Shown here one piece after another: positions 1 through 6,233 of a stretch of DNA of 15,927 bases. The position numbers were made by a program, and so were the translations under genes. Location: contig DASUBV010000005.1 of assembly GCA_035763085.1 (NCBI GenBank), positions 1 through 15,927 of the forward strand, given 5' to 3'. Numbering within the stretch: the first letter of the stretch is position 1; each line of letters starts with the position of its first letter. A model generated the notes under the pieces. The model searched no databases. It saw only the letters and a list, made by a program, of their open reading frames with translations, and was not told the DNA's origin. The stretch is from DASUBV01 sp035763085 (GTDB taxonomy: Bacteria; Actinomycetota; Actinomycetes; Streptosporangiales; Streptosporangiaceae).

Positions 1-1386
1 CCGCCCGGCACCGACCTGATCCCGCAGATCCGGCACATTGTCGTGCTAATGATGGAAAACCATTCCTACGACAACTACCTCGGCATGCTCCGCGGCCGGG
101 GCGAGGGGATTCCGCTCGGCCCCGATGGCAATCCGGACGCCACCAGCACCGGCTCTGGCGGCGAGGTAGTCCAGGCGCACCGGATGCCGTCCACCGTGCA
201 GCAGCCGGATGTGCCCTCGCAGAGCTGGCACGCCAGTCACCTGCAGTGGGGCGAGGGCCGGTGCGACGGGTTCGTGACCGCGACCCAGACCGCCCTCAGC
301 GAGGCGGGCGCCGCGCCGGAGGCCGTCGCGGCCGCGGCGGACGTGGCCATGGGCTACTGGACGGAGGCAGAGCTGCCCTTCTACTACGGGCTCGCCAGGG
401 CGTTCCCGGTGGCCGATCACTGGTTCAGCTCCTGCCTGGGACCGACCTTCCCCAACCGCCGGTTCCTGATCGCGGGGACGGCGCACGGCCTCATCACCGA
501 CTCGCCCTATGACCTGCTGGACTACCCGGCCGCCGGAACCATCTTCGACATGCTCACCCGGCACCGCGTGTCCTGGGCCAACTACCATCCTGGCCGCTCC
601 AGCGCGTCCCGGCTGACCCGGTACGCCCGGCACAAGCGCAAGATGGCCCGCCGCCGGCTGCAGTCCGTCGGCCAGCTGGTCAGCGCTACCGGCGGTGGCC
701 TGAAGAAGGACATCACCTTCACCGCCGATGTCTTCCCGGTGGGTGCGGGCCGGCTCGCCGAGCACGTTCGCAGCACCGAGGAGTTCTTCGCCGCCGCTGA
801 CCGCGGCCAGCTGCCCGCGGTCAGCATCGTCGACCCCGACTTCGAGGTGTTCTCCGAGGAGAACCCGCAGGACATCCGCCGGGGAGAGAGCTTCGCCGCG
901 GAGGTGGTCAGCCGCGTGCTGAACGGGCCCGGCTGGCCGCACACCCTGCTGATCTGGACCTACGACGAGCATGGCGGCTACTACGACCACGTGCCGCCGC
1001 CCCCGGCGGTGCCGCCTGATGACATTCCCGGGCGCAGTCTGGTCGGGCGCCGCTCCCGGCTCGCCGCGGCGCTCCGCCCGCTGGCTCCCCGCCTGGTCCG
1101 CGACAAGGAGAACATGACCAGCGGGCCGGTCCGCTACGACCGGTACGGCTTCCGAGTGCCGACCGTGATCGTGTCGCCGTACGCGCGGCGCGACTTCGTG
1201 CTCACCGACGTGCTGGATCACACCTCTGTGCTGCGCCTGATCGAGGACAAGTGGAATCTGCCGCCGCTGACCGCCCGCGATGCCGCCGCTCGCTCGCCCC
1301 TGGGCGCGCTGGACCTCGATGCGCCGCCGGCGTTCCGCACGCCGCCCGAGCTGCCCGCTCCGAGCCTGGCCTGGGGTAGCTGGTAG
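1..1386 (+). CDS. Phosphoesterase family protein (phospholipase C / acid phosphatase type), 5'-truncated
   Basis: Family PF04185 enzymes hydrolyse phosphate mono- or diesters, often lipid-linked and outside the cytoplasm. The frame is open from base 1, so the start lies outside the window; the GTG at 43 falls inside the conserved metal-binding motif (MMENHSYDNYLG, codons 17-28) and is not a plausible start. Other family signatures are HWFSSCLGPTFPNRR, a DPDFEVF segment, TYDEHGGYYDHVPPP (codons 320-334, metal and active-site residues) and DHTSVLRLIEDKW from codon 406. At least 461 codons are present, close to full size for the short bacterial members; only the N-terminus, with any signal peptide, is missing. 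Substrate cannot be told. The stop is 71 bp before the DUF1206 gene. No terminator was recognised between them, so co-transcription is possible, but a separate promoter candidate also lies there. Confidence 0.93.
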   Translation, partial: PPGTDLIPQIRHIVVLMMENHSYDNYLGMLRGRGEGIPLGPDGNPDATSTGSGGEVVQAHRMPSTVQQPDVPSQSWHASHLQWGEGRCDGFVTATQTALSEAGAAPEAVAAAADVAMGYWTEAELPFYYGLARAFPVADHWFSSCLGPTFPNRRFLIAGTAHGLITDSPYDLLDYPAAGTIFDMLTRHRVSWANYHPGRSSASRLTRYARHKRKMARRRLQSVGQLVSATGGGLKKDITFTADVFPVGAGRLAEHVRSTEEFFAAADRGQLPAVSIVDPDFEVFSEENPQDIRRGESFAAEVVSRVLNGPGWPHTLLIWTYDEHGGYYDHVPPPPAVPPDDIPGRSLVGRRSRLAAALRPLAPRLVRDKENMTSGPVRYDRYGFRVPTVIVSPYARRDFVLTDVLDHTSVLRLIEDKWNLPPLTARDAAARSPLGALDLDAPPAFRTPPELPAPSLAWGSW

Positions 1387-1424
1387 GCCACGTGCGCGGC
1401 CGGTGCGGATGGCCTGCCACGCGA

Positions 1425-1449
1425 GTTTGAGAACCGGATCACCAGGTAG
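1425..1449 (+). promoter_or_regulatory. Candidate stress-sigma promoter GTTT-N15-AGGTAG before the DUF1206 gene
   Basis: GTTT at 1425-1428, a 15-bp spacer, then AGGTAG at 1444-1449, eight bases before the ATG at 1458. The same string and spacing occur before the STAS gene. It resembles the GNNT-N14-16-GGGTAC/T promoters of actinobacterial SigB-type factors. AGGTAG could instead, or in addition, be the ribosome binding site; if it is the -10 element, the mRNA would be nearly leaderless. Inference from pattern only. Confidence 0.35.
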
Positions 1450-1457
1450 GTAACGGC

Positions 1458-3353
1458 ATGCGAACGACATCTCCGGCTCATGCCACAACGCAGGCAAGAC
1501 GGGCGTCGCGGGGCCGCGCGGCGCATGTGCTGGGCCGGGCGGGCCTCACCGCACGCGGGATCATCTACCTGCTCATCGGCTGGGTCGCGATTGAGGTCGC
1601 GCTCGGCCACAGCGGACGGGAAGCCGATCAGGCTGGCGCCCTGCAACTGCTGGCCCGGCAGCGCTACGGGCTGGCCTCGCTCTGGCTGCTGGGCATCGGG
1701 TTCGCGGCCTACGCGCTGTGGCGGCTCAGCGAGGCGGCGTTCGGCGTCACCGGCGACCAGCCCGGCGCCGGCCCGCGGCTGAAATCGCTGGGCCGGGCCG
1801 TGATCTACGCCGGATTCGCCTACCTGACGTTCAGCGTGATCGCTGGCCGGCACCACAGCCAGAAGCGTCAGCAGCAGGACCTGACAGCCAGCGTCATGCG
1901 GCACGCTGCGGGCCAGTGGCTGGTCGCCATTGCCGGGATCGCTGTCGTCATCATCGCGCTGTATCTGGTCAGCGAAGGCGTCCGCCGCAAGTTCCTGAAG
2001 TACCTGGACACCGCGCAGCTCGGACCGCGGGCCCGCCGTGCCGTGGAGCTGCTCGGCATGATCGGGACCACTGCGCGCGGTGCGGTGTTCGCCCTGGCCG
2101 GAGCCCTGGTGATCGAGGCCGCCGTGACTCATGATCCGTCGAAGGCCGGCGGCATCGACAAGGCTCTGGTCACCCTGCGCGGTGCGCCGCTGGGTGCGGT
2201 CCTGCTGCTCATAGCCGCCGTCGGTGGTCATCTTCGGCGTCTACGGGCTGTGCGAGGCACGATGGCGGAAGGTATGACCGGCGCTGTCACAGGAGTACGG
2301 CCTGATCAGCAGGGTAGCGAGGGCCTCGTGAAACTGCCTGGCCCACGCGGGGTACTGAGTTCGCGGCTGGCGGCCGCACTGCTGGAGGGTGAGCTTGCTG
2401 GCCTGGCGGAGCTGACCAGAACGCTGGCTGCGCCCTGGCGCGAGTCCGGCTGGCCGCCGCCCTGGCAGGACGAGGACCTGCAGATCGCCTTGTGGTGCTG
2501 CTACGAGCTGCACTACCGCGGCTTCGAGGACGTGGATGACTCGATGGAGTGGCAGCCGGGCGTCATCGCGTTCCGCGGGCAGCTGGAACAGCGCTGGGTG
2601 GCTGGCCTGCGCTCGCTGGTGAGCGCCGGCCAGCCAGCGGGCCCGGTGCCGGCTGCGCTGGCCGGGCTGGTCAGCCGGGGCGGCGGCACGGACCTGTCGG
2701 GCTATCTGGCGGGCGAGGCGAGCATCGCCGAGTTCGCCGAGTACCTGGCGCACCGGTCGGTGTATCAGCTGAAGGAGGCCGACCCGCATAGCTTCGGCAT
2801 CCCGCGGCTGGCGGGCCGGGCCAAGGCGGCCCTGGTCGAGATCGAGGCCGATGAGTACGGCGGCGGCCGGCCGGAACGGGTGCATGCTGAGCTGTTCCGA
2901 GCCACCATGCGGTGGGCGGGCCTGGTCGATGATTATGGCCATTATGTCCCGGCGGTGCCGGCCCAGACGCTGGCGGTCAGCAACCTGATGTCGCTGTTCG
3001 CGCTGCACCGCCGCTGGCTGGGGGCGCTGCTCGGGCACCTGGCTGTTCTGGAGATGACATCGACGCGCCCGAACCGGAGGTACTCGGCGGGCGCCGGGCG
3101 CCTGGGCGCGGACGCGGCGGCTCGCCGGTACTTCGATGAGCACGTCGAGGCGGACGCGGTCCACGAGCAGATCGCCATGCATGATCTGTGCGGGAGCTTC
3201 GCGGCCGAGCGGCCCGACGCAGCTGGCGACATCCTGTTCGGTGCCGCGTGCTGCCTGGCGCTCGATGAGGTCCTGGCCCGCTACTTGCTGTCCTGCTGGC
3301 AGGACGGACAGTCAACGCTGGCGCCGGCACCGGGCTGTCAGCAGGCGGTATGA
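1458..3353 (+). CDS. Literal 631-codon frame: DUF1206 membrane protein fused by an apparent frameshift to an iron-containing redox enzyme
   Basis: As read, one frame runs from ATG 1458 (preceded by AGGTAGG) to TGA 3353. Residues 1 to about 255 are a DUF1206 integral membrane protein: repeated pairs of hydrophobic helices near residues 25-49 and 73-95, 109-129 and 153-176, 198-223 and 244-255, with family-like GRAGLTARGIIYLLIGW and LYLVSEGVRRKF motifs. DUF1206 function is unknown. After residue 255 the frame turns arginine-rich (GGHLRRLRAVRG) and loses its last helix, whereas the next frame encodes a perfect DUF1206 ending. Residues from about 291 on are a soluble heme-oxygenase-fold diiron enzyme. 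I therefore read this as two formerly coupled genes joined by an indel, not a designed fusion; a sequencing or assembly error is also possible. The second gene is described separately. Confidence 0.7.
   Translation: MRTTSPAHATTQARRASRGRAAHVLGRAGLTARGIIYLLIGWVAIEVALGHSGREADQAGALQLLARQRYGLASLWLLGIGFAAYALWRLSEAAFGVTGDQPGAGPRLKSLGRAVIYAGFAYLTFSVIAGRHHSQKRQQQDLTASVMRHAAGQWLVAIAGIAVVIIALYLVSEGVRRKFLKYLDTAQLGPRARRAVELLGMIGTTARGAVFALAGALVIEAAVTHDPSKAGGIDKALVTLRGAPLGAVLLLIAAVGGHLRRLRAVRGTMAEGMTGAVTGVRPDQQGSEGLVKLPGPRGVLSSRLAAALLEGELAGLAELTRTLAAPWRESGWPPPWQDEDLQIALWCCYELHYRGFEDVDDSMEWQPGVIAFRGQLEQRWVAGLRSLVSAGQPAGPVPAALAGLVSRGGGTDLSGYLAGEASIAEFAEYLAHRSVYQLKEADPHSFGIPRLAGRAKAALVEIEADEYGGGRPERVHAELFRATMRWAGLVDDYGHYVPAVPAQTLAVSNLMSLFALHRRWLGALLGHLAVLEMTSTRPNRRYSAGAGRLGADAAARRYFDEHVEADAVHEQIAMHDLCGSFAAERPDAAGDILFGAACCLALDEVLARYLLSCWQDGQSTLAPAPGCQQAV
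2220..2277 (+). other. Frameshift scar: lost C-terminus of DUF1206 in the next frame
   Basis: Codons starting at 2224 read VVIFGVYGLCEARWRKV and stop at TGA 2275-2277. This is the expected last helix and basic tail of a DUF1206 protein, following directly on LLLIAAVG in the main frame. Restoring the frame needs loss of one base or gain of two near the GGTGGT at 2223-2228; a two-base loss fits best because it would keep the glycine. The recovered TGA overlaps ATG 2274-2276 of the diiron enzyme, as expected of two translationally coupled genes. Confidence 0.75.
2274..3353 (+). CDS. Iron-containing redox enzyme family protein (heme-oxygenase-like diiron oxidase/oxygenase fold)
   Basis: This soluble, all-helical family shares the heme-oxygenase fold and normally carries a non-heme di-iron site; members do diverse oxidative chemistry, so the substrate is not predictable here. 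Visible are WCCYELHYRGFED, HRSVYQLKEADPHSFGIPRL, EIEADEYGGGRPERVHAELF and FDEHVEADAVHE, supplying the scattered Glu/His/Asp ligands typical of the family. About 345-360 aa is the usual size. Two starts are credible: ATG 2274, overlapping the recovered DUF1206 stop as ATGA, or GTG 2328 after a GCGAGGG site, which would begin MKLPGPRG just where homology is expected. The stop TGA 3351-3353 overlaps ATG 3350 of the glycosyltransferase. A CDGSH protein gene nearby suggests iron or redox linked work. Confidence 0.85.
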   Translation: MTGAVTGVRPDQQGSEGLVKLPGPRGVLSSRLAAALLEGELAGLAELTRTLAAPWRESGWPPPWQDEDLQIALWCCYELHYRGFEDVDDSMEWQPGVIAFRGQLEQRWVAGLRSLVSAGQPAGPVPAALAGLVSRGGGTDLSGYLAGEASIAEFAEYLAHRSVYQLKEADPHSFGIPRLAGRAKAALVEIEADEYGGGRPERVHAELFRATMRWAGLVDDYGHYVPAVPAQTLAVSNLMSLFALHRRWLGALLGHLAVLEMTSTRPNRRYSAGAGRLGADAAARRYFDEHVEADAVHEQIAMHDLCGSFAAERPDAAGDILFGAACCLALDEVLARYLLSCWQDGQSTLAPAPGCQQAV

Positions 3354-4435
3354 CACCGGGCCCGGCTGGCTCAGCGGGACTGCCGCGCCCGTGTTATCTG
3401 CTGCCCCTGCGCCGTAGCTCCGACGAGGGAATCGGCGAGCTGACCGGGTACCTGCGGGAGATCGCGCACATCTGCGACGTCCTGATCGTTGACGCCTCCC
3501 CGGATCCGCTGTTCAGCCGCCACCATGCCGCCTGGATGGCCTTCGCCCGGCATATCCGGCCAGACCCCGCCCTGGCCTGCCGCAACGGCAAGGTCTGCGG
3601 CGTAGTCACCGGTGTGCGGGGCAGCACCGCCGCGGACGTCATCATCGCCGATGACGACGTCCGGTACAGCCATCGTGCCCTCACCGAAGTACTCGGCCTC
3701 CTGGCCGGCGCCGACCTGGTCATCCCGCAGAACTACTTCGAGCCGCTGCCCTGGCACGCGGCATGGGACAGCGGCAGGATCCTGATCAACCGCGCGGCCG
3801 GCTACGACTATCCCGGCACGCTGGCCGTGCGCCGGGCCGCCTTCCTGGGCGCCGGCTGCTATGACGGCGACGTCCTGTTCGAGAACCTGGAGCTCATCAG
3901 GACCATCCGCGCGGCGGGCGGCCGCCTCGCGGCCGCGCCGTGGATCCACGTCCGGCGGCTGCCGCCGGAAGTGGGTCATTTCGCGGGTCAGCGGGTCAGG
4001 CAGGCCTATGACAGCCTGGCCCAGCCGGGGCGGCTGGCAGCGGAACTATCAGTGCTGCCCGCCGTGGCCCTCGCCCTGGGGCGACGGTCGTTCTGGCCGC
4101 TCGGCCTGGGCGCAGTCGCGGTGGCGGCCGCGGGCGAAGCCGGCCGCCGCCGGAACGGCGGGCGCGCGGTGTTTGCCTGGTACCTGCCGCTCCTCGCCCC
4201 TGTCTGGCTCGCCGAGCGGTCAGTCTGCAGCTGGCTGGCCCTCAGCTGCCGGATGCGCGGCGGTGTCCGGTACGCCGGCCAGCGGCTGCCCCGCGCGGCC
4301 ACCCCGGCGGCCGTCCTGCGGAACAAGGCCATCCGGCGCCAGGACAGCCGGCGCCGGCTGCCGGCCGGTGGGGCGGTCACTGGCGCGAAAACCGGTGCGG
4401 GCATGCGATCCGTCGCAGAACGGCTTGATGGCTGA
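3350..4435 (+). CDS. Family 2 glycosyltransferase (GT-A fold) with C-terminal membrane segments
   Basis: GT2 enzymes move a sugar from a nucleotide-sugar donor to an acceptor, typically a lipid carrier, glycan or small molecule, at the cytoplasmic face of the membrane. Seen: an N-terminal beta-strand pattern (CDVLIVDASPDP, residues 42-53), the metal-binding DDD at 101-103 after VIIA, QNYF at 127-130, and FENLELIRTIRAAGG at 178-191, the acceptor-side region. Two hydrophobic stretches at about 231-262 and 274-298 are likely membrane-associated. ATG 3350 sits in an ATGA overlap with the diiron enzyme stop, so translation is coupled. Conserved-looking sequence ends near GGVRYAG (304-310); the last 50 residues are Arg/Ala/Gly-rich and lie opposite the CDGSH gene. 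Donor and acceptor cannot be told. Confidence 0.85.
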   Translation: MTPGPAGSAGLPRPCYLLPLRRSSDEGIGELTGYLREIAHICDVLIVDASPDPLFSRHHAAWMAFARHIRPDPALACRNGKVCGVVTGVRGSTAADVIIADDDVRYSHRALTEVLGLLAGADLVIPQNYFEPLPWHAAWDSGRILINRAAGYDYPGTLAVRRAAFLGAGCYDGDVLFENLELIRTIRAAGGRLAAAPWIHVRRLPPEVGHFAGQRVRQAYDSLAQPGRLAAELSVLPAVALALGRRSFWPLGLGAVAVAAAGEAGRRRNGGRAVFAWYLPLLAPVWLAERSVCSWLALSCRMRGGVRYAGQRLPRAATPAAVLRNKAIRRQDSRRRLPAGGAVTGAKTGAGMRSVAERLDG

Positions 4436-4555
4436 CCGGCCACACCGGCACAGCGCCACCGTCTGGCGGCCTCCCGGAATCTGCCGGCCGTCCATGGCGG
4501 TGATGACGAACTGGCCGCGGATAATCAGCGGGCCGTCGACGTACGGCGTCACCAC
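4220..4555 (-). CDS. CDGSH iron-sulfur domain protein (mitoNEET-type 2Fe-2S)
   Basis: The translation contains CRCGRSAIKPFCDGSH, an exact match to the C-x-C-x2-S-x3-P-x-C-D-G-S-H signature whose three Cys and one His bind a labile 2Fe-2S cluster (His codon at 4403-4405). The preceding TPYVDGPLIIRGQF strand is also typical of short bacterial CDGSH proteins. I prefer GTG 4555 (or the adjacent GTG 4552), ten bases after GAGGAGGG; an in-frame ATG at 4618 would add a 21-residue low-complexity leader. The domain is complete by about base 4388, but no stop occurs until 4220, giving a 50-residue Pro/Ala/Gly-rich tail that runs antisense through the end of the glycosyltransferase. Role: probably electron or Fe-S transfer, perhaps with the neighbouring diiron enzyme (inference). 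Confidence 0.88.
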   Translation of the reverse strand: MVTPYVDGPLIIRGQFVITAMDGRQIPGGRQTVALCRCGRSAIKPFCDGSHARTGFRASDRPTGRQPAPAVLAPDGLVPQDGRRGGRAGQPLAGVPDTAAHPAAEGQPAAD

Positions 4556-4654
4556 GGCCCCGCCACCCTCCTCAGGTGCCGTCGCGCTGGCTGCCCAGGC
4601 CGGCCGGTCTGCTCCCATATCGCCCCCCGCGCGGATCTCCGACTGGCGCAGCAG

Positions 4655-4679
4655 CTACCCCCGGGGCCTGCGTCCACAC
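4655..4679 (-). promoter_or_regulatory. Candidate stress-sigma promoter GTGT-N15-GGGTAG before the CDGSH gene
   Basis: On the minus strand GTGT (4679-4676), a 15-bp spacer and GGGTAG (4660-4655) match the GNNT-N14-16-GGGTAC/T form of SigB-type promoters at all but the last base of the -10. The predicted start would be near 4648, about 90 bases before GTG 4555 or 30 before ATG 4618. Confidence 0.35.
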
Positions 4680-4747
4680 CTAGTACTCCTGCGGAATCCG
4701 GCACGCGGCCTGCCAAGACATGCAGGTTTGCCGCCTTGCACGGGGGG

Positions 4748-4767
4748 CGCCAGCACGCGCGCTGGCG
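4748..4767. repeat. Inverted repeat CGCCAGC-N6-GCTGGCG
   Basis: A perfect 7-bp stem (4748-4754 and 4761-4767) with a six-base loop lies upstream of the molybdopterin oxidoreductase remnant and behind the CDGSH promoter candidate. It could be a transcript hairpin or an operator; nothing in the sequence decides. Confidence 0.35.
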
Positions 4768-4829
4768 ACCGGGTCACGAGCCGGGCCGGCGTCCCGGCAG
4801 GCATAGAGGGGGACAGGAGGAACGACCGC

Positions 4830-5130
4830 GTCGCGGACATCTGGGGAAGCCAGACCCGCATCCGGCCGGGGTCAGCCTGGCCGGCGCGGGTCGATCAGTA
4901 CCTGGAGCCCAGCGTCCCGGAGGTCGGCGTCAGCTGGCATCAGTCCGCCTGCGTGCTGTGCTCGAACGGCTGCGGCATGGACATCGCCGTCCTGGACGGG
5001 CGCATCGTCGGCGTTCGGAGCCGCGCGGCCGACCGCGTGAACCGGGGACGGCTGGGGCCGAAGGGGCTATTCGGCTGGCAGGCAAACAACGCCGGTGACC
5101 GGCTGACTGAGCCGCTCCCGGGGAACTTCC
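4830..5130 (+). pseudogene. N-terminal remnant of a molybdopterin oxidoreductase (formate dehydrogenase / assimilatory nitrate reductase type)
   Basis: The frame from 4830 reads VADIWGSQTRIRPG, then SACVLCSNGCGMDIAVLDGR, RAADRVNRGRLGPKGLFGWQ and GDRLTEPL, matching the first 90-100 residues of large (about 700-aa) actinobacterial molybdopterin oxidoreductases. The C-x2-C-x3-C is the start of the N-terminal 4Fe-4S site; GRLGPKG stands where a fourth Cys sits in many relatives. After about 5130 the similarity is lost and the frame drifts into non-coding sequence to a stop at 5408. No ATG, GTG or TTG opens it: an AGGAGG at 4815-4820 is followed nine bases later by GTC, where GTG would be expected. 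The catalytic domains are absent, so this is a decayed fragment. Exact right boundary uncertain. Confidence 0.75.
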
Positions 5131-5246
5131 GTCAGGGTTTCTCTCACCCGGCGCTGATCAATGCCGTGATGCACCTGATCAGGGAAGACGAGCGCATCGG
5201 CGCCGTGCCGGCGCCCGCATCAGCTCTGCCCCGGACCCGGCCCCCG

Positions 5247-5624
5247 TCACTGCCCCCGGTCCCTAACGCCAGTGCCGGGCGCGCCCACGCCGCTCAGCAC
5301 CCGCGCCACGGCGGGCTGCGGGGACGCAAGAACGAGGCTCCCGCCGCGGCGGCTGATCACCCGTCCGACCCACTGCAGGATGAGGGCGACCCACCAGTCC
5401 ATCGATGACAGCCGCGACAGGTCAACCACCACGCGGCCGGCTTCCCGGGCTGCCCGCAGGCCCATCAGCAACTGAACCCACTCGCAATCGTCAATGCCAG
5501 CCCGCCCCGCCACTGATACCACGGCGCACAGACCGTCATGCTCGTCCGCCGCAGCCGAAACCGGGAGGCGAGACCGAGCCAGGCCGCAGTCTTCAGTTAT
5601 GTCGTAGGACGAGGTATCAGCCAT
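5247..5624 (-). CDS. STAS-domain protein (anti-sigma-factor-antagonist-like)
   Basis: STAS proteins of this size bind anti-sigma kinases or other regulators in partner-switching pathways that release stress sigma factors. The STAS core spans about residues 30-112: a CAVVSVAGRAGI strand, GRVVVDLSRLSSMDWWVAL (the loop and helix usually reading FMDSSGL) and GGSLVLASPQPAVARVL. At the usual phosphorylation position this protein has Trp77 followed by Trp78 instead of Ser/Thr, so classical switching by phosphorylation looks impossible. ATG 5624 is preceded by AGGTAG, nine bases away, in the same arrangement as at the DUF1206 gene. The N-terminal 25 residues are not family-conserved. The gene stands alone; its 3' end abuts the oxidoreductase remnant on the other strand. 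Confidence 0.82.
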   Translation of the reverse strand: MADTSSYDITEDCGLARSRLPVSAAADEHDGLCAVVSVAGRAGIDDCEWVQLLMGLRAAREAGRVVVDLSRLSSMDWWVALILQWVGRVISRRGGSLVLASPQPAVARVLSGVGAPGTGVRDRGQ

Positions 5625-5633
5625 CTGCAGGTG

Positions 5634-5658
5634 CTACCTCTATGTCGCGTCCCCAAAC
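5634..5658 (-). promoter_or_regulatory. Candidate stress-sigma promoter GTTT-N15-AGGTAG before the STAS gene
   Basis: On the minus strand GTTT (5658-5655), 15 bp, AGGTAG (5639-5634), then nine bases to ATG 5624. It is identical in both boxes and spacer length to the element before the DUF1206 gene. AGGTAG may double as the ribosome binding site. Confidence 0.4.
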
Positions 5659-5670
5659 CAGCGGGCAGGC

Positions 5671-5688
5671 GCCGCCCCGCGGGGCGGC
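5671..5688. repeat. 18-bp perfect palindrome GCCGCCCCGCGGGGCGGC
   Basis: This perfect palindrome lies 12 bp upstream of the GTTT box of the STAS gene and about 100 bp downstream of the DUF421 stop. It could be an operator for a dimeric regulator, or a hairpin ending the DUF421 transcript (7-bp stem, 4-base loop). No T-run follows, though actinobacterial terminators often lack one. Confidence 0.5.
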
Positions 5689-5737
5689 TGCATCCGGCCG
5701 ATGTCTGACCTGCGGATGGATCCGCGCGGGCACCAAG

Positions 5738-5770
5738 CCATCCTGAAATGCCGCACCATCCTGAAATGCC
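5738..5770. repeat. Tandem direct repeat of CCATCCTGAAATGCC (18-bp period)
   Basis: The 15-bp unit occurs at 5738-5752 and 5756-5770, perfectly conserved with a 3-bp spacer, in the intergenic region between the DUF421 stop and the STAS promoter candidate. It is relatively AT-rich for this genome. A tandem regulator-binding site is possible; it lies roughly 80-110 bp upstream of the STAS -35 box. Confidence 0.6.
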
Positions 5771-5784
5771 CCCCGGATCTGCTG

Positions 5785-6231
5785 TTAGCGTGCGGCTTGC
5801 TTGATGAAGCTGATCTCGCCGTTGGTTTCCAGGACGGCCCACTTGATCTCATCCAGGGTCTCGATCTCGCTGATCCGGGCTTTCTCGGCCAGGTCGTCGA
5901 GGGTGAGCCGCTCGCGGCGCATGTTGTGGTCGATCGTCCTGCCGTTTTCGACCAGGACGATGGGCTCGCCCTGGATGACCGGCCGGATCCGGCGGAACCG
6001 GAATCCCAGGTAGGAGGTCAGGACCTGGAGTGCCCCGATGGTGCACAGGGCCAGCAGGACGCCGGTGACCGACAGGTCGTTCTGGGTGACCCCGTTCTGG
6101 ATCAGGTCGCCGATCACGATCAGCAGGATCAGGTCGAACGGCTGCAGGGCCGATAGCTCGCGGCGCCCGATGGCCCGGGTGAACACGAAGACCACGGCGT
6201 AGATGACCGCCGCGCGGATGACGATGTCCAC
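5785..6231 (-). CDS. DUF421 / YetF-like membrane protein
   Basis: The family has N-terminal transmembrane helices followed by a small cytoplasmic alpha/beta domain; its biochemical role is undefined, with links to stress and spore physiology in other bacteria. Seen here: a first helix at about residues 3-19, TRAIGRRELSALQPFDLILLIVIGDLIQN (residues 18-46; the GRRELS..PFDL motif is the family hallmark), a further hydrophobic stretch at 56-76, then RPVIQGEPIVLVENGRTIDHNMRRERLTLDDL and ISEIETLDEIKWAVLETNGEISFI of the soluble domain. At 148 aa it is at the short end of the family but has all parts. It starts with GTG 6231, two bases after the TAG of the upstream membrane protein gene, so the two are almost certainly one operon. 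Confidence 0.92.
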   Translation of the reverse strand: MDIVIRAAVIYAVVFVFTRAIGRRELSALQPFDLILLIVIGDLIQNGVTQNDLSVTGVLLALCTIGALQVLTSYLGFRFRRIRPVIQGEPIVLVENGRTIDHNMRRERLTLDDLAEKARISEIETLDEIKWAVLETNGEISFIKQAAR

Positions 6232-6233
6232 GG

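Noticed and set aside
46..1497. 483-codon minus-strand frame opposite the phosphoesterase
   Set aside because: Antisense shadow caused by GC-rich codon bias; composition is Gly/Arg/Val-rich with no domain, while the plus strand holds a recognisable enzyme.
1218..2231. 337-codon minus-strand frame
   Set aside because: Overlaps the end of the phosphoesterase and the DUF1206 helices; no recognisable motif.
3861..4829. First part of a 515-codon plus-strand frame ending at 5408
   Set aside because: Out-of-frame reading of the glycosyltransferase, then intergenic sequence; only the part from about 4830 resembles a real protein, listed as a remnant.
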